Below are positions 10,831 through 22,075 of a DNA stretch of 64,000 nucleotides, piece after piece. The position numbers were made by a program, and so were the translations under genes. Positions within the stretch are counted from its first letter, which is position 1. Every line of letters starts with the position of its first letter. This DNA is from Nymphaea colorata. Taxonomy: Eukaryota > Streptophyta > Magnoliopsida > Nymphaeales > Nymphaeaceae. Where the stretch lies: positions 868,001-932,000 of the forward strand of contig NC_045144.1 of the NCBI RefSeq assembly GCF_008831285.2, written 5' to 3'. The notes beneath the pieces are model-generated. The model was given only the letters and a program-made list of their open reading frames with translations. It was not told where the DNA came from and searched no databases.

Positions 10831-12689
10831 CATATTCAGATTCACCCACTTAACGGTTGAGAGAAAGATGAAGAAAAAAAAAGTATAAACTAATACTAGA
10901 TGACAAAAATACCCATTACTTTTTTCTTTAGTTTTCTCTCGTCCATTCAATATAATGAATCAAATAGTCCTTATGAACGAGCAGAGCAACATTGAATAAT
11001 CAGACTGCTTTTTTTGCACCAACTGAATGTACACAGGGCTAAGGTCCAGCCATGAAAAAAGTCCAACACGTAGAAATGAATTGTTTATCATAGGAACAAA
11101 AGTTCTAGACTTTGTCACCTATAATAAGGGTTTTATTTGGTCATATTGTGTGTTTCTGGTTATTCACGTTCAACTTTGTTGGAATCTAAAAGTTAGAATT
11201 TTAGAAATGACACGTTTTGTATATCTTTCATTATCTTTTCTCTTAGTCTGACCACATTGATCGTTTTGAGGTTTTTTTCTGTGTGAAACTGACAAGTCTT
11301 ATAATAATCCATGTTAATTCTTTTCAAATACGAGGTTGATGTTTTATTTTATTTGACATCAAAGGTGGTGTTGCAAGGAACAATAGAGGGCATCTTAGAT
11401 TATCTTGTAAGGGCAGTGTGGATACATATAAGGTAGTTTGGCGGTATTTGCTACACTTTTTTTACACACGAGTCCTAATTTTACATTTGGTTTCTTCAGA
11501 GTTATCAAAGACTCAAAGGTGACATATTATTTGAAGTGATAATGTCGTACACATTTACATTAATTCTCTATTTGTTTATGTATTACATATAGCTGTTTTC
11601 TACGTATTTATATCTATCTTCGAATGCATGTTTATTTATATTTTTATACACAAGCTGTCTTGCATATGCAATGGTGGTCATCCTCCATAATGTCTCTACC
11701 ATCTTTTACGAGTCACTTTTCTAATAGTGTGTCTTGTAAGTAATAGCTAAGTCAAAGAGATATCAGTGTTTTTAGTAGGTGCAGCTACAAAGCATTCTAC
11801 ATTTCAAGCATGCATTTGTACCATAGCTTCTGCTCGTTTTGTTTTGGATATTCTTTTGTTGATTAATTCCTCTGGGTCTTTGAAAATGGGTGCAGTAGAT
11901 TACGGCTAACCTATGTAATCTTATAACTCTCTCTAATGATCTATATTCAGCCATTCAATATGGTTTCAAATCTGATATTTGGTCTCTTCTCTCTCTCATT
12001 TTTTCCATGATGGCCAATATTTTTGTATGATAATTGTACTAATCTTTTTAGTATAATTTTGGATATGGTTTGCAAATTGCTTATATGAGATGGCTGCACA
12101 TCGCCCAGCATTCAAAGCTTTTGTAAGACCTACTTTCTTTGATCCATTCCACATACTTTGTATGCATGAATATATTATTTGGAAATCAATACAATCTACT
12201 TATTTGTTAAGAATTTTATGACTTTGTACTTTTTGATATGCACCTTATACAGAAGAACTTCAAGGCCTTCCTCCTGAACACATGGGTAAGATGATTATTT
12301 AGTCTCATTACTAGTAGCACTGGGATGGATGTAAAATTCCTCTTTGCCATGTGTGCCCTAATTGCTGCTCATGGAGCGTCCAAGATCTTTAGGGCTTATA
12401 GCCTTTATACTATCTATTGCCTTCTTGCTATTTTAGTAACCTTACATGGTCTACTTAATCCTTTCTCTCGATCTTATCTTGGTATATCTTCTATTGGGTT
12501 AATGCTGATTTTATTTCTAGAGTGTTGTTACAGGTGGCCAATGCACTCAAAAATAGAATGTATTGGTGAAATTATAAATATAATTCTTAAGACTGATGGC
12601 ACACCTATAGCTATTGGAAACAAGTTACATGTCACAGTTGTAATCTACTTACTAAGTATAGTTGTTGAAACACATAGTTGCTGTTTGAG
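10831..12689. other. Unassigned AT-rich spacer
   Basis: There is no homology to the arms and no recognisable domain. A 134-codon open stretch at 12,325-12,729 (hydrophobic, with no motif I know) has no supporting codon or splice context, so I treat it as chance. If the inverted partner B' continues into the N gap at 51,170, its copy of this stretch would be in the missing sequence. Confidence 0.5.
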
Positions 12690-12865
12690 ACATGGTGCAT
12701 TTGCAAAGAGCTGCCACTCTTTAATGTAACAATATATATTCTCATGATTTGGTTTGTAAACTACTTTGCTTCTAATATCTTAAGACTGCAACAGCTTGAA
12801 TTTCCGAATTTCCTCCTTTTCTTTGTAGTTTCATCAGTATCAAGTCAATTTTAGTCGGAACTTGC

Positions 12866-13820
12866 ATTTGTCCCTTGATGGCATGAAGCTGGTTTTGACT
12901 TAGTTGATCATGAGTTAATTTCTCTTCTACAGAAGATCTGAGTCATCTCATCAGATGTGAACTAGATGGTTCAGCAAGGAGCGGAGAATTAATCAAGATC
13001 TAGACTCGTTGGGCATAATTGATTCACAGAAGCTTGTCCTTTCAAAGGTGCATGCTAGATTAGTTTCTTCCTCTTGTATAAGCTTGTCCTATCGATTGAG
13101 GCTGGTTAGTTTCTTTGTGCTGAAAACTGATCTATTCTTTCATCTTGAAATCAAGAAGCTTACTGCCCACCCAATATTGTTGAAGGAAACCCATGCTTTG
13201 ATTACATCAAATGCATCATTTTTCCATGGCTGGGAAGTTTGAAGTAGAATGGGAGGAATGGTGGAAACAAGTAAATTTTAACGATTCTTTCTTTTATAAA
13301 TGCATTCTTAATTCAGACTTGATAGGGATGTCTAATCTGAATCTGTCGTTATCCACCTAAATTTTCATATTTACATTGTTTTGTCAAGTTTTCTCAACAT
13401 GGGCATGTCATTATATAAAAGCTGGGAATGACCAGTACATGCACTTCTAAAATGGAGGCAGGTGATCTGAGGCTAGCGAAACGTTTTTGGCAACACTGGA
13501 AAGGGCAAGGACGAGTATTGGTCTTTTGCGAGTTGGCAATAAACTTATTTGCAACGACAAAAGGCGTTGCCAAGAGCTTGTCTTTATTGTTGTGGTTGTA
13601 TTTGTTTCACCAGGGACCAGATCAGGTCGAGACTACCCCCCGTCCGACCTTAAATCTATCATTGTTAATATACGTGGATTTAAGATCCATGCTACATAAA
13701 TCTCTAGTTTGTTTAAGCTGAGGATCTTTTAAAGCATACCTTTTAATGCTATACATCAAACTATCAAACACAACTTAATGTACAAAGGAGGATCGAATCG
13801 ATCTCTCAAACCACCCGGAC
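12866..13820 (+). repeat. Segment present in arm B, absent from arm B'
   Basis: In B' the flanks are joined near 51,010-51,024. The extra stretch contains GCAACGAC...GGCGTTGCC inverted motifs (13,549-13,572), which resemble motifs near plant CACTA-type termini. I could not find clean terminal inverted repeats or a target-site duplication, so either an insertion in B or a deletion in B' is possible. Confidence 0.55.
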
Positions 13821-13897
13821 ATAAGAACACCACCACAATTTTCTTTGTCACTTTCGATGCAAACTCTGCTGGGAGTTAGGCTGCCATCCCTTTTAGT

Positions 13898-14023
13898 AGA
13901 AAGAATAAGTAATGAATCTACATCAAAGAGTAACTTTATCAATATTACTTGAACATCCCCAGAAAGAATAAGTAATGAATCTACATCAAATAGTAACTTT
14001 GTCAATATTACTTGAACATCCCC
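13898..14023 (+). repeat. 63-bp tandem duplication, two copies
   Basis: 13,898-13,960 and 13,961-14,023 are near identical (starting AGAAAGAATAAGTAATGAAT). The inverted partner at about 50,865-50,925 has one copy, so it arose after the B/B' duplication. Confidence 0.9.
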
Positions 14024-14239
14024 TTCCTGACGATCGGGGTGCTCAAGCACTATTTTCTTTGTCTTTGTATGTTTTTTTTATCAATATTCTATTGATAATG
14101 ATTTTGTTTTTTTCAACTTCAGCAGTACATTATAATAACCTTCGTACATGTTTGCAAAATAATATACTTTGTTATTTTTTTGAAATTTATATCTATCAGT
14201 TTGGTCTAATTTTATGAAAATGTTTTTGACGATGATTAA

Positions 14240-15870
14240 TTTGCAGGGCCGGGGAAAAGAAAATGTGGATGAAGTTGGTGCTATGACTATCAAAGCTAGA
14301 GGTAGCTAGATGACAAAATCATGAAATATCTGATAATTAATTGTTATAATTCTTTTTCTAAATCTTAAACGAAAAAAATATGGGTCAAATGACTGACAAA
14401 TTGATAAAGTTCTTATTTGGTAATTAATGATAGCTGGGCCCAATAGCATTCGGCCGACCTTGTATTTTGCGTTAAGACATAACCAATTAAAATTAAAATA
14501 TAGAGATCTTCCCTAGTTATAGAGCCTGTTCTGTATAAGGTCACCCACAATTTCAGGTTCATTCAAATTCAAATGAATCATCTTGTGTCATGGAAAGTCC
14601 CGTGGAGCCACATGATGGCTGGTGCCGCACAAACTTTAGTTATGTTCATGTTAATAACTTCATACATTTCAGGCAGCTACTTCTGCAGTAGAGTGGCTAT
14701 CTTGTTATTTTGTATAATTAAAAACTGCTTTCAAAAGACCGTGCTCAAACAACTGGTCAATGCAAATGCACTGTGATGGTTTTTATCCACACAAAACAAT
14801 TTGTACTTGTAAGTTTTAGTTACCAGAAATTAATTGGATCGGTTCGACTTAATTGGATGCAAGGGCCAGTTAAAGGAGAAAAAATTCGGCTGACTTTTCT
14901 TTGAATCCCAGGAATGACTTTTCTTAAACGACAATGACATGCTTTCAGTTTCCAGTCGACCTGGTCGGATCGAGAGCAATGTGCTATACTAGCGCAAGGA
15001 TGGAGCTTGGAAGCACTATGTATGCCAGTTGAAGGACATTTGACTCTACTCACATGGGCATGGGCATTATGGAAAGCCGGATCTAAAATTAGTGTCTTAT
15101 ATGGTCTTATGCATGAAAATTATGCATATGGGTGCTTAATAACCAAAATAACATGTCTAAGTAAAAAAAAAGACTTTTAGAAGTAAAAAAAGGGGTTATG
15201 AAAAAGTAAATATTCGAAAATATACACTTCTTTATAAAAAAAAATGCTCCAACCCTGCACCGACCTACACGATCCAATATCATTGGACATGCGTGGGGGT
15301 GTAAATTAGGAGGCCCAGGCAATCGCCGAAAAGAACTCATGGGATTAGGAATAAGATTATTTAATAAAATATAGAACTCTGCATGCCAATTATAATTTGA
15401 TCAAATATCGGGCCGATAACAAACTGGTACGGTTCAAATAGGTTGATTTGAACCAATTTTCACAGATAAAATGAAAAAAAATTATAAAATGGATGACAAA
15501 AAATCACCAAATTACAAATTAAGAACAGCAAGAAATGACAATATAAGCAAAAAGAGGAGTGAGAAAGACAAAGGATGTCTAGATGGCTATGAGGTAACAA
15601 CAACCAAAACGTCAACCCCTCTTCTGAGGACAGGAGTTCAACTTCAAAAATATAGAGAGAACAAGCCCCAGCCCTGACGTCAAGATTGTTCCAGCTAAGT
15701 TTTGATTCTTTTAACCTAGCAGAGGGTTCGCCACCACCAAAAATTTTTCAGTTAATAATATTTGTGGGTCTTTCATGTGAAACCAAGTCCTTCTCAACCC
15801 AGTGCGTGACTTTTGTTAATATAGGATATTGCTAGTGGCCATACAATGCCTGCTAATAAAACAGACTTCA
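14240..15870 (+). repeat. Family R, copy b2, carrying the unoccupied gypsy target
   Basis: 14,240-15,440 matches the R copy of arm A. At 15,374-15,400 the sequence GAACTCTGCATGCCAATTAT is continuous. This is exactly where the copy in arm A is split by the gypsy element between CTGCA and CTGCA. The inverted partner at 49,415-49,440 is also unoccupied. 15,430-15,870 matches 10,440-10,830. Confidence 0.75.
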
Positions 15871-15959
15871 TCCATTTTTCTTGAGAAAGAACACCCAACT
15901 CATCCATCATTTGTCATCTTTTAAAAGGTGAAAGTATCTGAAAATAAAGTTGTAAACAG

Positions 15960-16336
15960 CAGAAGCCAGGCCCCATACATTGCCTGGACCAAGTTGAAGC
16001 AATATTGGCTTTTTATTTAAGATTCAGGAAATGATGGTCCAGTCATCTTTGCATAATTGCATGTCTCACATACTGGAAAATTGTAGATGAGCTTAAGAAA
16101 CACAGTTTTGAGAATTAGATCAGACAAATGTCCCAACCTATAGTGCCATAGGAGTGATTCTTCATTCTTCTTGTCAGCTGGAAATGCCTTGTTTGTGTTC
16201 AAGTTAATGTAGTAGATAGAGCCCATCTCTCTCATAATAATCACCAAGCCTCTTCCGGGGTTTCTGGTCCAGCAGAATGACTTTCTTCTTGGAGAAAATA
16301 TTCAGAAATTACTGTAACATACTGCTGTCCTAGATT
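15960..16336 (-). pseudogene. Copia-3 fragment: GAG-pre-integrase region (arm B)
   Basis: The minus strand encodes the segment before integrase in Ty1/copia Pol. It has GSIYYINLN, then ESLLWHYRLGHLSDLI and NFPVCETCNYAKMTG, that is the H-H and C-C ligands of the integrase zinc-binding head. About 76 codons are open (16,247-16,017), with weak homology continuing on both sides. The fragment is cut at 16,337 by the Copia-1 LTR, so Copia-3 is the older insertion. The inverted copy (48,440-48,895) runs further into the integrase core. It is a relic. Confidence 0.8.
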
Positions 16337-16663
16337 TGTTAACAATGATAAGATCTATGGAACGGATACAATCAGGATCAGTTACAAAGGATAGGGTACG
16401 GTTTCCAAAACTCAAGAGCTATCCAAAACTGACCAATCTTCTCTAAATGAGAAAAAAATCATTACCCCTATCTTCTCTTATTATTCTGCCCAAATCTGTC
16501 CTGTAAACCAAGTTCCTAAAATCAAGGATCTAAATTGTAGAAAGTGACTTTAAATATTTGTGCCCTCTCTGTGTGGTTATAGAATAGAAGAGAGAGTCTT
16601 TTTGTGGATGTAGGTTGATTTTAGTCGAACCACGTTACACCTGAGTGTTCAACTTTTCTTTTA
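16337..16663 (+). repeat. 5' LTR of Copia-1 (arm B)
   Basis: It starts TGTTAACAATG, matches 48,099-48,425 end to end (both 327 bp), and ends TTTTA where B' has TTTCA. In B' the LTR is followed by TTGGTATCAAAGCC, a good initiator-Met primer-binding site. Here that site is disrupted (CTTGGTCTTTCGTATC). Confidence 0.85.
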
Positions 16664-16889
16664 ACTTGGTCTTTCGTATCCTGCATCTTTCTAGAGCCAC
16701 TCTTCACCTGTCTGGTGCACAACCATTGTTTGATGCCGGCACCATCATTTTCCAGCCACTCTCTCTGCTGTGTCCCCTGTTGCGTCTCCTGTTCCCATTC
16801 CTACATCCACAGTTTTTTGCGTAACAAGGCAAACCACAAAGGAGCATGCGGTTTCATGCTCTTTTTTTTTTTGTGGTGAGCAAGTGAAA

Positions 16890-17260
16890 GCCACCACGGC
16901 CTTCACCAAGGAGTGTGCTGCATCTTGTCTTCACCGAGGAGCGGGCTGTTTCACCGATGAGTGTGCTGCTCCTTTTAGTGTTTGAACAAGGGTCTGGCAC
17001 CGAGCGTGTTGTTTCCTGCCTTCACTGAGGCACGTGCCTTCCTTTTGGAGTGTGTGGTTCCCTGCCTTCAGCGAGGCACGTGCCTCCTTTTTTGTCTAAG
17101 GAAGGCCACGCTCTTTCCAGCCTTCACCGAGGAGCACGCTGTTGACTTCTTTTTCTGTTTCTCAACAAGGGAAGGTCACGCTGTTTCCAAACCTCACCAA
17201 GGGGCACGCTCTTTCCTTTTGAGTTCACCTATTCACCGAGGAGCGTGCTTACAAGGGAGT
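16890..17260 (+). repeat. Imperfect minisatellite in the Copia-1 leader
   Basis: A core like CTTCACCGAGGAGCGTGCTG recurs about eight times with variable spacers, some as GCCTTCACTGAGGCACGTGCC. The B' leader (47,480-47,895) holds the same array with a different number of units, including extra GGAGCGTGCTGCTTC units. The stretch is open in more than one frame, but frames differ between copies, so I treat it as non-coding leader. Confidence 0.75.
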
Positions 17261-17394
17261 GCCACTGAGGCCTATCTGCCCCTTCAGTCGTCCCATCCGC
17301 CTCCTCAGTCGCCTTTTTTTGTTTATCAGACTCAAATCGTATTGACTATGCTCATCGGCTGTTGATTGAACGAGGGAGAAATTTATAGTATAAT

Positions 17395-18066
17395 ATGGCT
17401 GCATTGTCCTCTTCTAACGCTCCTCGCACTCCTACTCCACCAGGTACACAATGGAATGCTTTCTCAAGTTTGGTTTCAGTCAAGCTTGATCGATCAAATT
17501 ACCTTCTTTGGCGTTCTCAAATTGAAAGTGTTATGAAAAGTTTAAATTTGATCAAATATGTTAATGGAAAATGTTCTGCTCCACCTGAATTTCTTGATGA
17601 AGCACACACACAAGAAAATACTGGTTATGATTTATGGTATCGTGAAGACCATCTTGTGCTAAGTTGGATCAAAGTCACTGTGACTAAACCAGTCATGTCA
17701 CAACTGGTTCGTGTTGGCATGGCTATAGATGCTTGGTGCATCCTTGAAAAACAGTATGCCTCACAAAATAATCTTCGTATTATTCAGTTGAAAAGAGAAT
17801 TACAAAACATAAAAAAGGGAGGAATGTCTATGACTGAATACCTTCAACATATTAGTTTCTTACATGATTCTCGTAGCAGAGTGCAACTCTTTGTCTCAGA
17901 TACAGACCTTGTTCTCTATACCTTGAATGGACTGAATTCTGAATATGAATCTTTTATTACCACGGTTGCTGCATTCAAAGATCTGCCTTTGTGGTCTGAA
18001 TTATGTGATATGTTAATTACTCAAGAGCGACGACTTGGAATCCTTTCTTCATCCAAGATGACTTAG
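17395..18066 (+). pseudogene. Copia-1 gag (arm B)
   Basis: A 223-codon frame starts ATGGCTGCATTGTCC. It has the plant copia gag pattern: N-terminal KLDRSNYLLWRSQIESVM, then DLWYREDHLVLSWI, AWCILEKQYASQNNLRIIQL, MSMTEYLQHI and the C-terminal LYTLNGLNSEYESFITTV. It would form the particle shell of a copia element. The TAG at 18,064 stands where B' has CAG, so the frame stops before the nucleic-acid-binding part. In B' this position is open, but another codon slightly upstream is TGA. The start is likely real because it follows the leader and the family consensus begins there. Confidence 0.85.
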
Positions 18067-18084
18067 GTTGAAGCCACTGCCACT

Positions 18085-18290
18085 GCCTTTATTGCTGAAC
18101 AAGGGCATGGGCGTGCTTTTATTACTGACCAAGGTGTGGGCATGCTTTATTACTGACCAAGGGTGTGGGCGTGCTTTTATTACTGACCAAGGTCGTGGGC
18201 GTGGCAACTATAATGGTGGTAGGGGAAGAGGCCGTAATGGTGGAAGAGGAAAGTATGGAAAAAATAATAACACTAACTAGTCTAGCCAAC
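18085..18290 (+). repeat. Short tandem repeats in the RG-rich linker of Copia-1 gag
   Basis: Three to four units of about 31-33 bp with the core TTTTATTACTGACCAAGG. The B' copy (46,560-46,650) has no such array and goes straight from GCTGAACAAGGG to an RG-rich stretch. The expansion in B therefore postdates the duplication. Unit lengths differ, so the array shifts frame. Confidence 0.8.
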
Positions 18291-18883
18291 GAGTAACTTG
18301 TCAATATTTTGTCTGAAGAAATCATACAGCTCGACAATGTTATGATATTCCAAAAGCATTTATGGCCACGACATTCAACATGGGAAAATCTGATAATGCA
18401 TCTAGTAGCCGAGAAAATGTCAGCAATACTCAAGACTCAGTCTGGTATCCTGACACAGGTGCCTCCCACCATGTGACAAATTCAGAACAAGATATGCAAG
18501 GTAAAGTTCCCTATCATGGTTCTAATTCTATTATAGTTGGCAATGGTAGTAAGATGCAAATTAAAAATATAGGGAACGTGTACCTACCTAGCAAGACATC
18601 ATCTTTTGTTTTGAAAAATGTGTTGCATGCTCCTAAAGCACACAAGAATCTTATGTCAGTAGCAAGGTTTACCAAAGACAACCAATGCTCTATTGAATTT
18701 TCCTCTAATGGTTTTATTGTTAAGAATATGCAGACGGGCAAGATTCTTCACAGGGCTGCTTGAGAAAGGAGGACTCTATAGGTGGACGAGAGAAAGGAAG
18801 GACTCTACTAGCAATCCTATCAGTATTGGAGATGACGATCAATAAAAGACTGCAAATACTTCTTTGGTTGTTCTTAAAATTCT
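18291..18883 (+). pseudogene. Copia-1 zinc knuckle remnant and protease (arm B)
   Basis: A degraded knuckle (CQYF..RNHTARQCYD; the second cysteine is F and a stop lies inside) precedes a 133-codon frame (18,362-18,763) with the copia protease signature WYPDTGASHHVT and LHAPKAHKNLMSV of the pre-integrase segment. A one-base shift after KILH ends the frame; homology goes on in another frame (LEKGGLYRW) up to about 18,870. Beyond that lies arm A' sequence. In a complete element the protease would release Gag and Pol products. Confidence 0.82.
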
Positions 18884-19541
18884 CTTCCTCTGTTCCTCTC
18901 TCTCTCTATCTCTATACATGCAAGAGAACTCAAATGGCATGGAGTTGTTTCTTTGTTTCTTTCTCCCACCACATTTTCACTTTCAGTGGTAGACAAGTCA
19001 AAAAAGAGAGGAACCACCCTGTTGAATAGGAACCATTAGTTTACATGATATGACAGTTCTATCATCATTGATATTATAGTTCCAGACTTGGTGGCAGAGG
19101 CGCAGATGTGGAGGTGGAATAAAAAGGCTTGAATCAAAATACTTATGTGAAGTTGGAAGATTGTGTTTCCATGGCAATATGGTGGCTATGGAAGAACATG
19201 AATTATGAATACCATGACAACAAGAAAAATCGAAATCTGTTACATCAGAGGCAATTGACTGTCTTTTTATTATGATTCAACAAGTGCTAAATATGACTCT
19301 TCAAGCAGAAGAATGAGTTTCCACAACTTTTGGTCCTTTTTTATGTAGGAAGTCCCTTAGAAATATCATCTAGTTCAAAACAGATCAGCATCACCACAAA
19401 AGCATATAGAAGACTGATATGCTAATGAAACCACATCTGAAAGATGCCTTGGTTTGATCGACCAACTTCCCTTCCCTATTTTAATGCTATTCATAGTACC
19501 TACACCGCGGTCCTTATACAAGAGATAGCAATGTCATTGAA

Positions 19542-19581
<40 letters not shown>

Positions 19582-19971
19582 CCGCACTACTTCTGTCACA
19601 AAGAAAAACCAACAGATCTCTTATATTTGTGTTAAAAATTGTTTTGAACGAAATGTGAATCTCCTAATTTGTTCATTATAAACACCAATTTAATCTAAAT
19701 AATGTTCAAGTTCAAATTACTTTTATAAAAAGAAGTGTTTTTTTCTACTATTAAAATTTTAATGTTATAAGAGCCATTTCTTTTTTAATTGTTATGGTAT
19801 ATTAATAAAATAAATAATAACTAACTTAATGTATGTTTATCAACAAATATATTTGAAGATACTGCTAAATTACGAAAAAAAAATTTAATAGGCCTGGCTT
19901 CATTCCCTCACCTAAGTGGTATGTTTTTTATGATCTTATATGTATAAATATATATATTCACAGGCAGACAC

Positions 19972-20010
<39 letters not shown>

Positions 20011-20420
20011 TATTAAATGAAACTAAAGAGTAATGGAAAAACAAAAGGAAATAGAGAACAAGCAGTATAGAAGAAGTGAGGAACCAATCCGACAGCCAGA
20101 AAGCCTTCCGATAGCTAAAAATCTCCCTTCAGAAGGTTTGCAATAAATGGTGGAAATTAAAACGTGTATTAGCAAAGAAGACTTCATTGGGAATGATCCA
20201 AATCTTTCACCAGAAGATACATAACCATGACCATGTATGAAAGAAATTGTCATCACTTATACTTGCAAAGGGCCGGCGATCCAAGTAAAAGATCACTAAA
20301 ACACAAATACAAATGGCAAGTGGATCTACAACTTCAGTAAAAGGAATCAGACATTTGCCTCTGTTAACAAATCTAGCACAGCTCTATACTTGCTCAAATT
20401 ATAATTGCCTTGGCATCCAG

Positions 20421-20830
20421 TGTCACGGGCCGACTTCTTCGGACCGCGCGGCGTGGCAAACTCTCTCCAGTAAGCCGCAAGTCTTCGCTTCATTCAAGTG
20501 GGCAATCACTTGAACGCTTCTTCGAAAACAAAGACACAAAGTACACAAGAGTCTGGAAAGAAAACTCGCAATATATTCACTTTAAGAAGATGAGTACATC
20601 ATGAGGGAAGCAAGTAAGCTTTTAACTTTACTTACATAGGATGGCTGAAGCCGCTTATAGAATTCCTATGGCGACCATCCAAAATAAGGAATCCCAATAT
20701 TACACTTGGGGCCGTTTTGGGAGGGTACTCCGACACAAGTGAACACTAAGCTTACACCATAATTCAACATAAGCAAAGAAAGTACATTTGCAAAGCAAAG
20801 GACTGTACATACTTTAGACGCAGGGGAAAA
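20421..20830 (-). repeat. 3' LTR of gypsy element, arm A'
   Basis: It aligns with 23,243-23,655 and with both LTRs of arm A. On the minus strand the start reads TTTTCCCC instead of TGTTCCCC, and the end is GTGACA. Confidence 0.9.
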
Positions 20831-21440
20831 GGCTCCCCCCTTCAAAACAAGCGTCGTCCTCTGCGCTAGCAGCTTCATGGTAGACCCTAACATCTTCTGG
20901 ATGACTTCGCTTCAAAAAGAAGCCATACTCCATTGTTGGCTGGTCTTTGTCTACCCACTTGACCAAGTATCGCTTCGGTTCGCCACGATAGTTGATTTTG
21001 TGCCGAAGGATGTGGTCCACCTATCAATTGGTGGTCCTCCGGGTCGAAGGAGCTCCTTGCAAGATTGGTTCTCACCATGGCTGGCTTCTCTTCGGATCTT
21101 CAGCATCGGCATAGAAGGGATGAAGGTTGCAGATGTGGAACACAGGATGCCCCTTGAAGTCTAGCAGAAGATCTAACTTGTACGCCAGCTTCCCCATCCT
21201 CTTGACCACAGTAAATGGCCCTTCATACTTTCTGATCCGTGCTCGGCATCACCCACGAAAGATGCCTACCCAGTCTGCGTAAAGCTTCACAAGGACTTGG
21301 GTGCCCGCTCGAAATTCCATCGACCCTCGTCCTTGATCTGCATGTTTCTTCAATTCTGTAGGGGCATGGCCCACTTTATGCCGAGGTGGCAGCCATCTAG
21401 GGAGCTTCACAGGCATTGTCCCTACGAATTCCTCTAAGAT
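20814..21440 (-). pseudogene. Integrase C-terminus and chromodomain relic, arm A'
   Basis: On the minus strand the pre-reverse-transcriptase linker (KLPRWLPPRHKVGH) is fused directly to the integrase C-terminal region (EFRAGTQVLVKLYADW, KYEGPFTVVKRMGKL, HPVFHICNLHPFY). A chromodomain follows (21,020-20,850: DHILRHKINYRGEPKRYLVK, then WVDKDQPTMEYG). Two frames are needed to read all of it. The chromodomain frame is open to its end and runs a few codons into the LTR. The YLVKW core of the domain is preserved here but has a stop in arm A. Confidence 0.82.
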
Positions 21441-22066
21441 AGCGCAAGCGCCTCTGGGACCAAACCAGGAGAGTTTTTAGGCACTTCCCTGGTTGCCACC
21501 AAGTCCATCTCGTCGCCATGCTTCGGGCCTCTGTTCAATTGGAGCGCAGATATCATCGCGTCCTTGCCCTTGTCTTTCCTCAGTGTTACCGCTGACAACA
21601 TGCAGGGAGACTTCTCATCCATAATGCTGACACTATGCAAATGCGGCATCGGGACCATCTTCGCTGCACTAAGGAGCTCCATGCCGAGAATCATCTGGTA
21701 ATCGTCCATCGGGACCACGAAGAAGTTGGCTTTCTCTGACCAACTCTCAATCTTCACAACTACATCTCGGGCCACTCCGTGGATGGGCTTTGCCTTTGAG
21801 TTGACTGCCTTCATGCGCAACTCTCCTCTCTCAAGGGTGAGGCCTAGTCTCCTCACCTCCACAACTAAGACGAAATTGTGCGGGGCACCCGTATCTATCA
21901 TAGCCATCGTAGGCTTTCCGTTCACCAGAATTTCAACGTACATGAGTTCCCTGGAAGGCGTCGTTGTGACCTTGGCTTTCTCTTCACGTTGCAGTGAGTT
22001 GAGAAGCTGAAGTGCACCAATCCTCGATCCTTCCCCTTCTTCAGTCCTGCCTTCGGTAGCCCTCAC
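21434..22066 (-). pseudogene. Retropepsin relic of gypsy element, arm A'
   Basis: A 210-codon frame with MIDTGAPHNF at about residues 57-66 (the arm A copy reads IDTGATHNF) and VVPMDDYQMILGMELL. It lies in the same frame as gag, separated from it by a single TAG at 22,076-22,078. The apparent ATG is an internal codon of a former polyprotein. The C-terminal end falls in the linker, after which the polymerase is deleted. It has the hallmarks of a protease but no partner enzymes. Confidence 0.85.
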
Positions 22067-22075
22067 AGCATTGGC

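Larger units (their letters stand above)
12690..18883 (+). repeat. Arm B of a second inverted duplication (partner 45,943-51,169)
   Basis: Read in reverse complement, 51,169 down to 45,943 matches 12,690 up to 18,883. The matching parts are the block near 12,700-12,865, 13,825-14,220, an R copy, the Copia-3 fragment, and the Copia-1 LTR, leader, gag and protease. Arm B has about 955 bp (12,866-13,820) that B' lacks. Arm B ends where Copia-1 is cut by arm A'; arm B' is cut by the N gap at its other end. Confidence 0.88.
16337..18883 (+). mobile_element. Copia-1: 5' LTR, leader, gag and protease, truncated (arm B)
   Basis: The order is a 327-bp LTR, a degraded primer-binding site, a 730-bp leader with an imperfect minisatellite, a copia gag, an RG-rich linker, a zinc-knuckle remnant, a protease with DTGASHHV and the beginning of the pre-integrase region. 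It stops at AAAATTCT (18,876-18,883), where arm A' begins. The inverted copy in B' continues for another 470 bp beyond this point. No reverse transcriptase, RNase H or 3' LTR is present. Confidence 0.88.

Noticed and set aside
12325-12729. 134-codon hydrophobic open frame
   Set aside because: No motif, no start or splice context, AT-rich spacer; a chance open stretch is more likely than a membrane protein.
16770-17365. Two open frames rich in Cys, Phe and His
   Set aside because: They follow the minisatellite in the Copia-1 leader and change frame between B and B'.
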